Shown here in pieces: positions 10,986 to 21,014 of a stretch of 64,000 nucleotides of DNA. The notes beneath the pieces were generated by a model. That model worked only from the letters and a program-made list of their open reading frames with translations, was not told the origin of the DNA and made no database searches. The stretch covers positions 62,001 to 126,000 of the forward strand of contig JAKCPI010010877.1 in assembly GCA_023213315.1 (NCBI GenBank), written 5' to 3'. Each line of letters starts with the position of its first letter. Position 1 is the stretch's first letter. Made by a program: the position numbers and the translations under genes. The stretch is from Euborellia annulipes. Its lineage: Eukaryota; Arthropoda; Insecta; Dermaptera; Anisolabididae.

Positions 10986-11515
10986 TTTCTCTAACTTACA
11001 TATGTATAGAAAGTATTGGATTTATGTCAAAAATTGGATGTCGAGTTTGAGGTCCTGTGAGTCCAAAAAAGAGGGTCTGTTTGTATATGATCAAAAATAA
11101 AGTATGAAGGAATTGAACTACGAGGCTGAAATTTGTGTACAGTGAGCGCCACAAGTGCCTGATCTGCTCGAAAGTGGGAACTTTGAGCTTAGGCAACTTA
11201 GTTTTCTAAAGTGTTATATTAAAAGTAGCTTTTACCCTTCTGATCCATTAAAAAAAAGATGATTTATTTAATTTTAAAATTATTGGTTTTAAGGCTTGAC
11301 TAAGATGAAAGCAGGCACTTGTGGCGCCCACTACCACACTGATGCATGAAAATAAGCTTTTGGTCAAAATCAGGCACTTGTGGCGTCGACTGTACATGTC
11401 GAAAACATGTTTTGAGGGTCCTCTGAGTCCAAAAAATAGTCTGTCTGTCTGTGAACAAAATATTTCAAGAACGAAAAGAGTTAGAAGGTTGAAATTTTTT
11501 ATTTAAACTAGCCGC
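10985..11515 (-). repeat. P-family copy broken by two MITE pieces
   Basis: P segments lie at 10985-11139 (GTATTGGATTTATGTC, GAGTCCAAAAAAGAGGGTC), 11333-11375 (ACACTGATGCATGAAAATAA) and 11396-11515 (TTTTGAGGGTCCTCTGAGTC). The last piece is out of order, so at least two P copies recombined here. The palindrome is not attached. Confidence 0.7.
11140..11332. mobile_element. TA-flanked MITE inserted in P
   Basis: The left end CAGTGAGCGCCACAAGTGCC and right end GGCACTTGTGGCGCCCACT are good inverted repeats. TA flanks the left end and TA(C) the right. The P sequence continues across the insertion (GAGGCTGAAATTTGTG then CCACACTGATGCATG), which proves the order of events. A further right end of the same family, CAGGCACTTGTGGCGTCGAC, lies at 11371-11390 with its left part missing. 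Confidence 0.8.
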
Positions 11516-11853
11516 GACAAGAAGCTTCTCGTCATAGATAGGGAGGCTTCTCCCCCTGGACCTCTCCAGCTGGCTCGGACCCTCCTGCGGCGGACCCTCG
11601 CCTTTTCTTCTTAATTATGAAAAGAAAATATTATTATTCCATTCCAATTCAGTGCCTGCTTGAGGATTTGTTTTCATTCATGGAATACACAAATGAAAAG
11701 AATACATAAATATTTCTCTATACATTTATGGGAGAAATCGTAACTTTAAGAATTAATAACTCAAAAATTATAGGAATTTGGGGATGAAAATAATTTTCCT
11801 GTAATTCCTAGAAGGTCCTCTTTAAGCATAAAAAATTTCATTTCAAAATTCCA
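11507..11853 (-). mobile_element. Non-autonomous Helitron
   Basis: On the minus strand the 3' end is a CTAG at 11509 preceded by GC-rich DNA (CTGGCTCGGACC, GCGGCGGACCCTCGCC). The body has GCCTGCTTGAGGATTTGTTT and GATGAAAATAATTTTCC. It ends at AAAATTCCAACG and joins a P fragment, so the TC 5' end and GACA repeats are missing. It lies between two P segments. Confidence 0.7.
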
Positions 11854-11928
11854 ACGTTTGAAGCATACTTTGCTCATTAGAGGCCAAAGTAAAAGAAAGT
11901 TGTGTACCGTGCGGTCACACCAGATTTT
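11854..11928 (-). repeat. P-family palindrome-side fragment
   Basis: GTTTGAAGCATACTTTGCTC is fused to AAGTAAAAGAAAGTTGTG and GCGGTCACACCAGATTTTT. The central 100 bp and the left arm of the palindrome are deleted. Confidence 0.65.
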
Positions 11929-12075
11929 TCCTTCCGACTATTATTATTAGAATTTCTAATTTATTACTTTAAAAACTAAGCAAAAAATTCGTGTATTCAG
12001 GATAAACTTTTTTTTTTTTTAAGCTTTTTTGTAAATTAAAATATGAAGATAAATTAACAAAAATATATCTAATAT

Positions 12076-12228
12076 ATGAGAAATATAATGAAAGGAAACG
12101 GCGCCGAGGCGTGGGCGGAATGGGAGCCACATGAAAAGATTTGGGGGAAGAAGAAGAAGAAGAAGAAAGCGTCGGAGGAGGAGGAGGAGGATGAGGAAGA
12201 GGAGGTTGAAATTAAAATAAGTAAATGA
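12076..12228 (+). CDS. Candidate 50-codon small ORF with Lys and Glu runs
   Basis: ATG at 12076 (second ATG at 12088) opens a frame of 50 codons ending TGA at 12226-12228. It encodes GNGAEAWAEWEPHEKIWG, then seven Lys, ALA-SER, then an acidic Glu/Asp tract. The Lys and Glu runs are simply (AAG)n and (GAG)n microsatellites in one frame, so chance is a fair explanation. The block is clearly less AT-rich than its surroundings and is not part of any repeat family seen here. No family match is recognised. Confidence 0.15.
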   Translation: MRNIMKGNGAEAWAEWEPHEKIWGKKKKKKKASEEEEEDEEEEVEIKISK

Positions 12229-12229
12229 G

Positions 12230-12475
12230 GATCCAAGAGAAAGATGATTTAAGAGTGATATTAAGCAAGCAAGGGTTGGTTTCTAAGGCTTTAAGAAAAG
12301 AACGTAGGCGGGGAAGGCGGGGGAAGGGGGATGCCATTGACAACGACGACTGCGTTTCCGGCGTGACACGTGTGCCTTGACACACACTCGCCGATGGACG
12401 ACAACACGTGAGATGAGTGTCTAACTACTTAAATGCCGGCCTTCTAATACCAATCGATTGATAAAGAAGCCCCTC
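12230..12475. other. Unique G/C-richer island
   Basis: It includes CGTTTCCGGCGTGACACGTG and CTCGCCGATGGACGACAACA, two CACGTG E-box cores (near 12366 and 12404) and AATCGATTGAT near 12454. It is non-repetitive. A regulatory element or untranslated exon is possible. Confidence 0.3.
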
Positions 12476-12736
12476 TTGTCCCGGGGAGAGAAACTTTTTT
12501 TCTTTTTTTTTTAATTAGACCTCGAAGATATATTACCCTATTAATAGGTATTTGGCACATGACTAGTCATGGGATAGATAATAACTCTTCAACCGGTTGA
12601 TAAAGAAGACTTGTTTATTGACGGTTCTTAATTAAAATTTAAGAGATTAAAAAAGACTGTATTTTTTTTTTTGACAATTTTGAGATTTGAGGAAGAGTGC
12701 GTTCTGAAACCGAAACGTCAACCGAATATACAAGTG

Positions 12737-13032
12737 TATTTTTACTTTCTCTATATATTTGTTATTATATATATAGAAGAAAAAGTATTGGATTCATGTC
12801 AAAAATTCGATGTCAAAATTTTGATGTTTTGAGGTCCCTTGAGTCCAAAAAGTGGTCTGTCTGTCTGTGTTCAATTTAATGCCTGATGGAATTAAGCTAC
12901 AAGGTTGAAATTTTATATTTAAGTTAGACACCCCATTGAGGTGTGAAAATAAGCTTTTAAACCGCCAAAGAGTACTAGTAATTTACTGATGTACTTTCAG
13001 TTTTTTTTTTCGATTTTCTCAAATTTCGCTCT
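12737..13032 (-). repeat. P-family copy, tail half
   Basis: TTTACTTTCTC, GATTCATGTCAAAAATTCG, GAGTACTAGTAATTTACTG and CGATTTTCTCAAATTTCG are present. It is truncated by the foldback element that follows; the palindrome half is absent. Confidence 0.75.
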
Positions 13033-13056
13033 AAAAATGTTTTTTTTCTTCTATAT

Positions 13057-13284
13057 TTTATTCAACCCATAGCGACGTTTCGGTCATCTATGTGACCATC
13101 TTCACGGTAAAAAAACATTTTATTTTTATATCCAACTATGTTTAATAATTCCTTTGACGCCCAGTCAAAGTCAAATATTGACTTTTGATAATTATATAAA
13201 ATTAAAATGTCTTCCAAGCTTTCTTTTGACTTGACAATATCCATGAAGAAGACCGAAACGTCACTGTGGGCTTAAATAAATAAA
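13057..13284. mobile_element. Foldback element with hammerhead-like ends
   Basis: The left arm AACCCATAGCGACGTTTCGG (13063-13082) matches in reverse complement the right arm CCGAAACGTCACTGTGGG (13253-13270). Each arm carries a TGAAGA, hairpin, GAAACGTC arrangement. On the minus strand GGTCA (13094-13098 region) and TGACC form a perfect 5-bp stem between TGAAGAT and GAAAC. The centre is AT-rich and non-coding. It separates an inward P half-copy from an oppositely oriented complete P copy. Confidence 0.6.
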
Positions 13285-13285
13285 A

Positions 13286-13967
13286 ATCTGGTGTACTGGC
13301 GCACAGCACACAACTTCTCTTACCTTCGGTAACCGAAAGTTGTGTTCTGTGCTTGTCACACCAGATTTTTGTGTCGACATATATTTAGTTTCCGACAGTA
13401 CGGTACATTCGATTTTCAAGATGTAAAATTTATAAGTATGGGAAAATGTTTATATTTTGTTACCATGGCAACCATTTCTCCTATCTTTTCTATGGAGTAC
13501 CAGAGTAAAGTGGTCTTCAGAAGATTTCAATCACAAAATGAGAATATACATTTTAAAGAGCAACTAAATATAGTTGATATATGAATTTTAAAAAAAATCG
13601 TTGGAGCAAATTTTGACAAAATCGAAAAAAAACTGAAAAAGTGCATCAGTAAAGTACTAGTACTTTTGGTCGATTTTGTTCAAAAGCTTCGTGTCACGTC
13701 CCATGGGGGTGCCTAACTTAAATATAAAATTTCAACTTCCTAGCTCTTTTCGTTCTTGAGATATTTTGTTCACAGACGACACACAGAACACACAGACACA
13801 CAGACACACAGACAGACAGACCATGTCGCGAAACCACTTTTTGGATTCAGGGGACCTCAAAACGTGAAGATCCATCAAAACCTCGACATCGAATTTTTGA
13901 CATGAATCCAATACTTTCTCTCTATATTATTTATTACATATATACATATGTAGAGAAAGTAAAAATA
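13286..13967 (+). mobile_element. P-family repeat, one of the best full-length copies
   Basis: The palindrome at 13286-13372 has both arms (TCTGGTGTACTGGCGCACAG; GTGCTTGTCACACCAGATTT). The body includes GTTACCATGGCAACC, CAGTAAAGTACTAGTACTTT and an expanded (ACAGACAC)n run at 13780-13825. The tail TATGTAGAGAAAGTAAAA is at 13949-13967. At about 680 bp it is among the longest copies. Confidence 0.85.
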
Positions 13968-14870
13968 AAAGTTTAAAGTGTAAAATACTACAAAAAAAAA
14001 AATAACCCTGTAGTTAATCAACACCCAAACACCTACAGACAAATTAAATCACGATTTTTAACTCGATTTAGAGGTGTTGAGTCTAGTTGCGTTGACAGCC
14101 GCCTTTTTTCTGTTCCGGTGTTACGTCACAAAATACAAATTTTGGTAAAAACCCAAGTGACAAGCTAAAGGGAGATAAAGAGTTTCATTTCAATAATCGA
14201 AACGTCATTCTGGTACCGCTTTAATTTGGCTGCCAAAAGTTTTGAAGTTGAATTAAACTTCGAGTCATAAAGACAAACGTAATCAAGTAAAATAAATTTT
14301 ATAGAAAAAGAACACCGTCGCACTTTCTCATAAAAATTTGGCTCAAAAATTTTCTGAAAATAAAAAAAAAATTAAACGAATGAAGCAGAACTTTTTAATT
14401 AGGGAAAAAAAAAAAAATAAACTTAACGTCTGGTTTAGCAAATATTTTAGAATTCAAAGTAACATCCGGAGGGGTGGTAGGCGTCAATCGGCATCGCAAT
14501 GTAGTGGCTGTTATTTAATTCCTATCTCCCCTCCCCTCCCCCTCTTACCCCTTTTTCCACTTCTATTTTCAATCCCGCCATTCACAGACAGACCCTTTTC
14601 CCATTAACCTAATCTATTCTTAGAGGTGCTAAATGAGGAGCTTAATTAGAACAAAATCACATTTGATAGATCACATTAATAGGCTTAAACAAATTTATTA
14701 ACTTCCACATTATAAAAAAAAAAGGAAATTTAAAAATAACTAATGTCTGATTTCCTCAATTCCAAATTTCTTTTTTTTTTTAGTTCGAGATTATTTAGTG
14801 TCCTTAATTTATTTATTATATCATAAATAAATTAGAGTCAGACATTTTTCTTCTGGAAAATTTGTAAATA
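13968..14870. other. AT-rich spacer with a C-rich patch
   Basis: A GTCATTCTGG / CGAAACGTCA word near 14200 resembles a foldback end but has no partner. The 14460-14600 block (GGAGGGGTGGTAGGCGTCAA, then CTCCCCTCCCCCTC) is less AT-rich. No convincing frame is present. Confidence 0.4.
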
Positions 14871-14877
14871 AATTAAT

Positions 14878-15205
14878 TTTCTCCTACCTATATATATATA
14901 GAGAGAGGAAGAATTTGTTTCATTTCAAAATTTGATATCCTGATTTTGATGCAAATTTAGGTTTTGAGTCGAAAAAAGTGGGTTCCGCAAATTCACTTTT
15001 GAGTCCAAAAAAGTGGGTCCCCAAAATGGTCTGTCTTCAAAATCAAATATGAAGGGAATTAGCTACTGAGGATGAAATTTTATATTTATGTTATGCACCC
15101 CCCTGGCACGTTTCAAGAAGTTTTTGAACACAATGGGCCAAAGAGTACTAGTATTTTACTGATGTCCTTTTTTTTTTTAGCTTTTTTCGATTTTCCCCAA
15201 AATTC
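14878..15205 (-). repeat. P-family copy, tail half
   Basis: CTCCTACCTATATATATATA, GGTCTGTCTTCAAAATCAAA and GAGTACTAGTATTTTACTG are present. A short internal duplication repeats GAGTCCAAAAAAGTGGGTCC (14975 and 15000). It stops at CCCCAAAATTCA and a new copy follows in the same orientation. Confidence 0.75.
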
Positions 15206-15218
15206 AAAAACTATTCTT

Positions 15219-15809
15219 TTTACGTTCTCTAACTTATATAGATATACAGGTTGTATATATATATAAAAAGGAGAGAGAGAGAAAATATTGGATTCATGTC
15301 AAAAATTTGATTCGAGATTTTGATGTCCCCTGAGTCCAATAAAGTGGGTCCCCCAAAATGTCTGTCTATGATCAAAAAAGTATAAAGGAATGGAACTACG
15401 AGTTTGAAATTTTATATTCACGTTAGGGGGGGTTACCACACTGAGGCGTTAAAATAATCTTTTGAACAAAATCATCCAAAGAGTACTAGTACTTTATTGA
15501 TATTCTTTTTCAATTTTTTTAGATTTTCTCAAAATCTGTTCAAAAGATTTTGATTAAAATTCATAAATCAATTATTTTTTTAGATGTATATTTTCATTTT
15601 ACTTTCAAAATTGTTTGAAGCACATTTTACTTTTGCACTTCCTGAAGATATAGGTGCGTAAATATAAATATTATTCTGTTTTACATCATGAATTTTAATA
15701 TATCGGCGGAAACTAAATATCTATCGACACAAAAAATCTGGTGTGACTAGCACAGAACGCAACTTTCAATTATGGAAGTTGCGTGATGTGCGACTACTCA
15801 CCAGGTTTT
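15219..15809 (-). mobile_element. P-family repeat, full length
   Basis: ACGTTCTCTAACTTATATAG is a diverged tail end; GAGTACTAGTACTTTATTG is near 15481. The palindrome at 15738-15809 has arms TCTGGTGTGACTAGCACAGA and CGACTACTCACCAGGTTTTT. A GGGGGGG run interrupts TTAAGTTAG. Confidence 0.85.
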
Positions 15810-16404
15810 TATTCCTCAATTTTTGATACATACAATACAATCAATATTAATAATATATTTTAGAAATTTTATAGATTTATGAAATATATATATATAAGTG
15901 TGTGTGTGTGTGTGTGGGAGATGCCACTTGAAACTTGAGAGATAAAATATTCATGTTGAAATGCCAATATTGAATATGTTCGAAGATAAATATTTTCAGG
16001 ACCAACAAGAACAAGTAACGGTTCAAGTTTCTCTCTCTCTCACTCACTCACTCTTGTTGACAACAAGATATGTGATACAAGCCCGATTTCCTCGGATCAA
16101 CACCGAATTTTATAAATTTATTATACCAATCGGTCGGCTGTGAGACATTTTTATATTCAGATCAACTAAATACAAACAATTCTAACATGTCGTTAAACAA
16201 TATTTCTTGTTATTTTAAATCGACGGAGGTGAGAAATAAAACTATGTTGGTGTCATTGTGTTACAAAAAAAAAAAAAAATTGTTGGCATTTCACACAACT
16301 TTCTCTTATTTTCGGTAATTGAAGGTTCTCTCCTTGTTCCGCGTGATTTTTTCTATTAGTTTTCGCCGATATATTAGAATTCAAGATGTAAAATTTATAA
16401 ACAC

Positions 16405-16765
16405 TAGCCGCGACGCCCGCCTTCGACAGCCTTAGCCCCCCTGGTCTCTCTTCGCCTTTTCTTCTTAATTATGAAGAGAAAATTATTATTATTCCAATCC
16501 AATTCAGAGTCTGCTTGAGGATTTGTTTTCATTCATGGAATACACAAATGAAAAGAATACATAAATATTTCTCTATACATTTCCTATGGGAGAAATCGTA
16601 ACTTTAACAATTAATAACTCAAAAAGTCATAGGAATTTCGGGATGAAAATAATTTTCCTGTAATCCCTAGATGGTCCTCTTTATTCATATGAAATTTCAT
16701 TTTGAAATTTCCAGGAAAATTGCCTAAATAGAGCCAGACAGACAGACGGACATTAGCAAATTATA
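16405..16765 (-). mobile_element. Non-autonomous Helitron inside a P copy
   Basis: The minus-strand 3' end is the CTAG at 16406 preceded by GCGACGCCCGCC in reverse complement. The body has CAGAGTCTGCTTGAGGATTT, GGGAGAAATCGTAACTTTAA and GGGATGAAAATAATTTTCC. The 5' side is ACAGACAGACGGACATTAGC next to AAATTATATT. The insertion point in P (after TTTATAAA) is the same as at 25709. Confidence 0.75.
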
Positions 16766-16877
16766 TTTACCATGGCTAATGAAGTACAAGAGTAAAATGT
16801 GTTTCAAACATTGTTGAAGGCAAAATGAGAATATACCTTTTAAAAAGCATCTAAAAAATAATTAATTTATGAAATTT

Positions 16878-17048
16878 AATCAAAATAATGCCCTCGGGCT
16901 TGGCGTAGTTGGTAGCTTGCCTGCCTTGTATACCAAGGTTCGAAGGTTCGGATCCCAGGCAATCCGATGATTTTATTTAAGCCATTTGGATACCAAATGT
17001 GTGTGAATGGGAAAAATTGTGTTTAATATAAAAAAAAATCAAAATAAT
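16878..17048 (+). mobile_element. tRNA-derived SINE with perfect 12-bp target duplication
   Basis: AATCAAAATAAT occurs at 16878-16889 and again at 17037-17048, a perfect target-site duplication around 147 bp. The A box is TTGGCGTAGTTGG (16900-16912) and the B box GGTTCGGATCC (16945-16955), at normal tRNA spacing. The 3' body carries AAGCCATTTGGATACCAAAT and ends in an A run. This is the hallmark of a Pol III-transcribed, LINE-mobilised SINE. It lies within P and is therefore younger than that copy. Confidence 0.9.
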
Positions 17049-17361
17049 TAGAGCAAATTTTGAAATATTCGAAAAAAAAAAAAAAAAAAAAAAAACTTAA
17101 AAGGTAAAGTACTAGTACTCTTTGGCCGATTTTATTCTAAAGCTTATTTTCACGTCAATGTTAACTAACTTAAATATAAAATTTTAATCTCGTAGACCGT
17201 TTCCTTCATACTTTATTTTGATCACAGACAGACCATTATGTTGTATCATTATTATGTCGGACTCACTTTTTTGGACTCATCCATCAAAATCTCAAAATTT
17301 TTGACATGAGTCCAATACTTTCTCTCTTAAGATTTAAACTTTCGACCGTTGAAACATTTTG

Positions 17362-17541
17362 TAAATTAAAATTAAGTATACAAATTAAACACTTGGTTAT
17401 TTGTTTCAAGGTTTTAATTATTAAAATTATTATTATTATTAAAATTATTAATAAAAAATTAATTAAGTGTTAATTTTTAATTAATAAAATCTTTGAAACA
17501 AATAACCTAGTGTTTAATTTGTATATTTAATTTTAATTTAC
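17362..17541. repeat. Long inverted repeat (foldback), AT-rich
   Basis: The left arm AAACACTTGGTTATTTGTTT (17386-17405) mirrors the right arm AAACAAATAACCTAGTGTTT (17497-17516), with flanking AAATTAAAATTAAGTATACA symmetry. Arms are about 60 bp with a few mismatches. The right arm recurs at 20926-21011, so it is a dispersed element. Confidence 0.75.
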
Positions 17542-17549
17542 TTCTCTCT

Positions 17550-18245
17550 CTATATATAAATAGGTAAGTGAAAGTAAAAAAAAAAAAAAAAAAATAGTTT
17601 CTTATTTTTCATCTTCTAATAATAAAATAATCATCAAATTCTTCAACAGATCAAAGTTTAAATAAAGAATCAATGAAATATTTAAATAGTTTAATATTAA
17701 AATTGAAAACAGGATGTTTTTCGTAAAATTCCATCACACGCAGAGATTAGATTTATTTTAAAATAAGTTGTCACGTTTAATCATCATTCATTTATTTGTG
17801 TAGTAATCGGCGCCAAGTATTTTAGAAACGCCCTATAACTACGTTAAAGGATTAATTAAAATGTTTAAAAAGAAAAAAAAACGAATAGCAAATATTAATT
17901 TTTCATATTGCCCCGGTGATTATAAAACATAAATCATAAACTCTCTACTCTCATCAACGATTGTATTTATTTATTTATTTATTTTTTAAAGTAATTATCC
18001 GATTTAATTAGTTGTTGGTGCGTGAAATGAAGAGGTAAAGTTTAACTATGATATATGATGATTATATCTCCTTGAAAATTCATATTGTAGTTAAGAGAAA
18101 AAAGCTACAAATTTCTTCTTTTCTTTTTTACGAGTTGAGATTCATTGGCGAAAATATTTTTCTTTTAATTGCTTTCAAATGTGGAGAGACTCAACTTTAT
18201 TTGAGTTTTTGTTATAAAATAAAATCTTTACACACAGATACAGAT
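17550..18245. other. AT-rich stretch, unassigned
   Basis: A 95-codon frame at 18048-18335 runs into a P fragment and uses AT-driven codons; I do not regard it as a gene. No repeats other than homopolymers are seen. Confidence 0.4.
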
Positions 18246-18252
18246 ACAATTT

Positions 18253-18333
18253 GCGGGACCCACTTGGACTTTGGACTCAGGGGACCTCAAAACATCAATC
18301 GAATTTTTGACATGATCTCAATACTTTCTGTTT
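18253..18333 (+). repeat. P-family tail fragment
   Basis: GCGGGACCCACTTGGACTTT, GGACTCAGGGGACCTCAAAA and GACATGATCTCAATACTTTC. It lacks the GGTAAGAGAAAGTA terminus. Confidence 0.65.
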
Positions 18334-18429
18334 GAATTCGACAAGATTTCTACTTAATAAATGTTGATGATAAGAAGTGGCTGTTGTGTGTGTGATTTGG
18401 ATATAGGAGACTTAGCAGCCAAGGTATTA

Positions 18430-18918
18430 AATAAAAAAAAACTTTTAATCGTCGACGTTTCGGTCGCAAATCAAGATGAAAAATACAAGATATACAGTAT
18501 AATTTTTTTTTTCTCAATAACTAGCTCGATTTGGGCTTCTTACAATCAATATTAGTCATTAGATATAAATGTATATAGTATAATTTGCAATGACAAATAA
18601 AAATAATACTGTACAGTGGGCGCCGCAAGTACCTGATCTGTTCGAGAGTGGAGTCTTGAGCTTAGTCAACTAAACAAATATTTTTAAAATAAATAAATCA
18701 TCTTTTTTTTTTTAATGCAACTAAAGGGGAAATGCTACTTTTAAGATAACACTTCCGAAAGCTAAGTATTTTAGTTGCCTAAGCTCAAAGCTTGCTTCTT
18801 CGAGCAGATCAGGCACTTGTGGCGCCCACTGTACATACAATTAATCGTCCGGGGGGAATGTTGTGATTTGCGATCGAAACGTCGACGATTCCAATAATTA
18901 AATAAAAGTTTTTTATTT
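18430..18918. mobile_element. Foldback element with GACGTTTCGGTC arms, carrying a MITE
   Basis: The left arm AATCGTCGACGTTTCGGTCG (18448-18467) mirrors CGATCGAAACGTCGACGATT (18871-18890), with further AAATAAAA/TTTTATTT symmetry outside. The MITE at 18614-18831 sits inside. The hammerhead-like CTGANGA half is poorly kept here (CATCTTGATTTGCG). Confidence 0.65.
18614..18831. mobile_element. TA-flanked MITE, best copy
   Basis: CAGTGGGCGCCGCAAGTACC at the left mirrors GGCACTTGTGGCGCCCACTG at the right, and TA flanks both ends (18612-18613, 18832-18833). The inverted repeats extend inward to CTGATCTG / CAGATCAG. It is 218 bp with no coding capacity. It fits a Tc1/mariner-type MITE. Confidence 0.85.
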
Positions 18919-18920
18919 AA

Positions 18921-19364
18921 CTAGCCGCGATATCTAATTTTTAAGTGGTATCCAAATGGCTTAAATAAAATCATCTGACTGCCTGGGATCCGAACCCGCG
19001 ACTTTTGGAATACGAGGTTAGCACGCTAACCCCTACACCAAGCCCCGATGGCGAAAAGAAAATTATTATTATTCCATTCCAATTCAGGGCCTGCTTGAGG
19101 ATTTGTTTACATTCATGGAATACACAAATGAAAAGAATACATAAATATTTCTCTATACATTTCCTATGGGGGAAATCGTAACTTTAAGAATTAATAACTC
19201 AAAAAGTTATAGGAATTTCGGGATGAAAATAATTTTCCTGTAATCCCGAGAAGGTCCTCTTTAAGCATACAAAATTTGATTTCAATTTCCAACGAGAAGT
19301 TGCCTAAATAAAGCGTGACAGACACACAGACAGACGGACGTTAGCGAATTATATTTATATATAG
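18921..19364 (-). mobile_element. Non-autonomous Helitron carrying a SINE
   Basis: The minus-strand 5' end is TCTATATATAAATATAATTC (preceded by A on that strand) and the 3' end is the CTAG at 18921-18924 followed by T. The body holds GGGAGGAAATCGTAAC-like, GGGATGAAAATAATTTTCC and ACAGACAGACGGACGTTAGC. The GC-rich hairpin normally next to CTAG is displaced by the SINE at 18930-19052. Confidence 0.75.
18930..19052 (-). mobile_element. tRNA-derived SINE, second copy
   Basis: Read on the minus strand: A box GGCTTGGTGTAGG (19032-19044), B box GGTTCGGATCC (18985-18995), then AAGCCATTTGGATACCAC as in the 16.9-kb copy. The B box with CGCGGGTTCGGATCCCAGG has a good T-arm. No clean target duplication was found. 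Confidence 0.8.
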
Positions 19365-19379
19365 ATTCTTTGGCTTCTA

Positions 19380-20870
19380 CATCTCCTATATCCAATTAAT
19401 AAATGTTTATTAAATTCTTTCTCCACTCTCTCTAAAATCTCCAATTGTGAGTCACCCCAGATTTTTTTTTTAAATGGAATTTTTGCTTAAGTGTTAAATC
19501 AGAAACGAGACCTTCCATAAAATAATACCGTCATTCGCGCTTCTCTCTCTAATGAACCAAACAAATCTAATTAGAGAGAGTCAAGTTTCATTTTATCGTT
19601 AAATTTAATTAAAACGATTAAAGTTTATATAAAATCAGCAAAAAAAAAAAATTGTCATATCTAAAAATTGTTCGGTCATCAAAGAATATTTGTAAAAAAA
19701 AATCAAGGGGTAATGGATAATCTGGACCACTCGAAAATATCTTCAGCTTATTTATAGTTCGGATGTTATGAAATGTTAGCATAAGGACTTGAACCGTGAG
19801 AAATGCACCAAGTCAAGTGTGTGTGTGTGGCTGCTTGTTTAAACTTGACGTATACCCCGTAAAGAGCGTGAATATAAAAGGGGTTGCCGCAGATGGACCG
19901 ACTCTAAGGGCGGATGTGTCTCACAAACAACCCTAACTACTTAGTAATAAATTCTTATTAAATTAAATATTAGATTCCATTTTTTTTTTGGGGGGGGGGA
20001 TGACGTGCGAAGAATGAAATCGAATGTGAAGAATGAGTCAGGGTGGGTGGGTTCTGTGATTCGAACAAACATCAACAAAACAAAACAAAACAAAAAAATG
20101 TTCAATTAATTCAATTGGCTTGATTGAAGTCAGTCAACGTTTGACGACCCGAGGGCCTTTTTACAGTTGAAAGAATTCATTTGAAAATTTGTTTGTTTTA
20201 TTAATCTTCTGAGTCCAATAATAATATTTAGTGAATCCGGTATGGGAAGCTCAGAACAAAAGTTGGGTTTTATACATGATTTTAAGGTTTTATACAAAAA
20301 TAAAACTGTATAAAACTCGGATACGCATGCGCACACCCATCGAGAAAAGAAATTCAAATAAAATTCATTTCTTTTTTTTTAGGAATTTGATTTTTTACAT
20401 TTTTTTTACATCGGCCTAGTTTTATCCGTGGTAGTTTTATCCATGTATAAAACCATGTATTATACTACGTTATCCCGAATAAAACTTGCCAACTTTGCTC
20501 AGAACACAAGCGTGGTGTGCGATGAGTCACACCAGTTTTTTTTTGTTATTTATAATTGATAAAATAATTATCAAGAAAATAAAGCTTTTGTGGTTTGAAT
20601 TATTATTATTATTATTAGGTGAATTTTAATTATAAATCACATTTTGTATTAATTATTGTGACTAATTTCATGGGAATGTGGCGGGAAAATTTGTATCTAG
20701 CTTCATAGGAATGTCTGCAGATGGCGCTGATGTCGTTGTATCTAAAAAGGCACGTAACGGTCGTAACTTGAGTCGGAGCAAGTACACAATACTTGATAAC
20801 AGCTGCACAATAAGCAGTAGAAACGTTGTACAGTATTTTCACTTTAAATAAAAATGTGGTCTCTAATTAA
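19380..20870. other. Mixed unassigned stretch with a TATA-box-like site
   Basis: Most of this interval is AT-rich without family signatures. At 19800-19960 composition rises (TGGCTGCTTGTTTAAACTTG) and includes TATAAAAGGGG (19873-19883), a strong match to a core-promoter TATA box, about 30 bp upstream of GACCGACTCTAAGG. A P-palindrome remnant (ATGAGTCACACCAGTTTTT) is at 20522-20540. No downstream frame supports a gene. Confidence 0.35.
19873..19883 (+). promoter_or_regulatory. Possible TATA box
   Basis: TATAAAAGGGG stands in a locally GC-richer unique block. It matches the classical TATA consensus, but no initiator or downstream gene was confirmed, and in AT-rich DNA TATA-like words are frequent. 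The GGGG extension makes it better than most. Confidence 0.25.
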
Positions 20871-20874
20871 AAAT

Positions 20875-20923
20875 TTTCGACAATTTCTTGTCATCATCCG
20901 ATGATGACAAGAAATTGTCGAAA
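20875..20923. repeat. Perfect 24-bp-arm palindrome with hammerhead-like content
   Basis: The arms 20875-20898 and 20900-20923 are perfectly complementary around a single base. On either strand the sequence reads GATGATGACAAGAAATTGTC then GAAA, that is GATGA, one base, a perfect GACAA/TTGTC stem with a GAAA loop, then GAAA. It sits at the left end of the 17.4-kb-type foldback arm. Confidence 0.8.
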
Positions 20924-20925
20924 TA

Positions 20926-21011
20926 CGTATTAAGTGTTAATTTTTAATTAATAAAACCTTTGAAACAAATAACCTAGTGTTTAATTTGTATATTTAATTT
21001 TAATTTACTTT
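20926..21011. repeat. Second copy of the 17.5-kb foldback arm
   Basis: AAGTGTTAATTTTTAATTAA, AAACAAATAACCTAGTGTTT and GTATATTTAATTTTAATTTA match 17463-17541 almost base for base. Only one arm is present, so it is a truncated copy. Confidence 0.7.
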
Positions 21012-21014
21012 TAC

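Larger units (their letters stand above)
16276..17326 (+). mobile_element. P-family repeat split by a Helitron and a SINE
   Basis: The shortened palindrome is at 16280-16345, then P body to TTTATAAAC at 16404. The Helitron fills 16405-16765. P resumes TACCATGGCTAATGAAGTAC and runs to TCAAAATAAT, where a SINE (16890-17036) is inserted. P then continues to TGACATGAGTCCAATACTTT. An A20 run at 17075 is unusual for the family. Confidence 0.8.

Noticed and set aside
13780..13825. (ACAGACAC)n as a telomere-like repeat
   Set aside because: It is a local expansion inside one P copy at a site where other copies have a single CACAGACAGACC.
14190..14235. Hammerhead-like ATCGAAACGTCATT
   Set aside because: GAAACGTC is present but no CTGANGA or pairing stem lies upstream and no inverted partner is nearby.
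18048..18335. 95-codon plus frame
   Set aside because: The last third is a P tail fragment and the rest is AT-driven without domain features.
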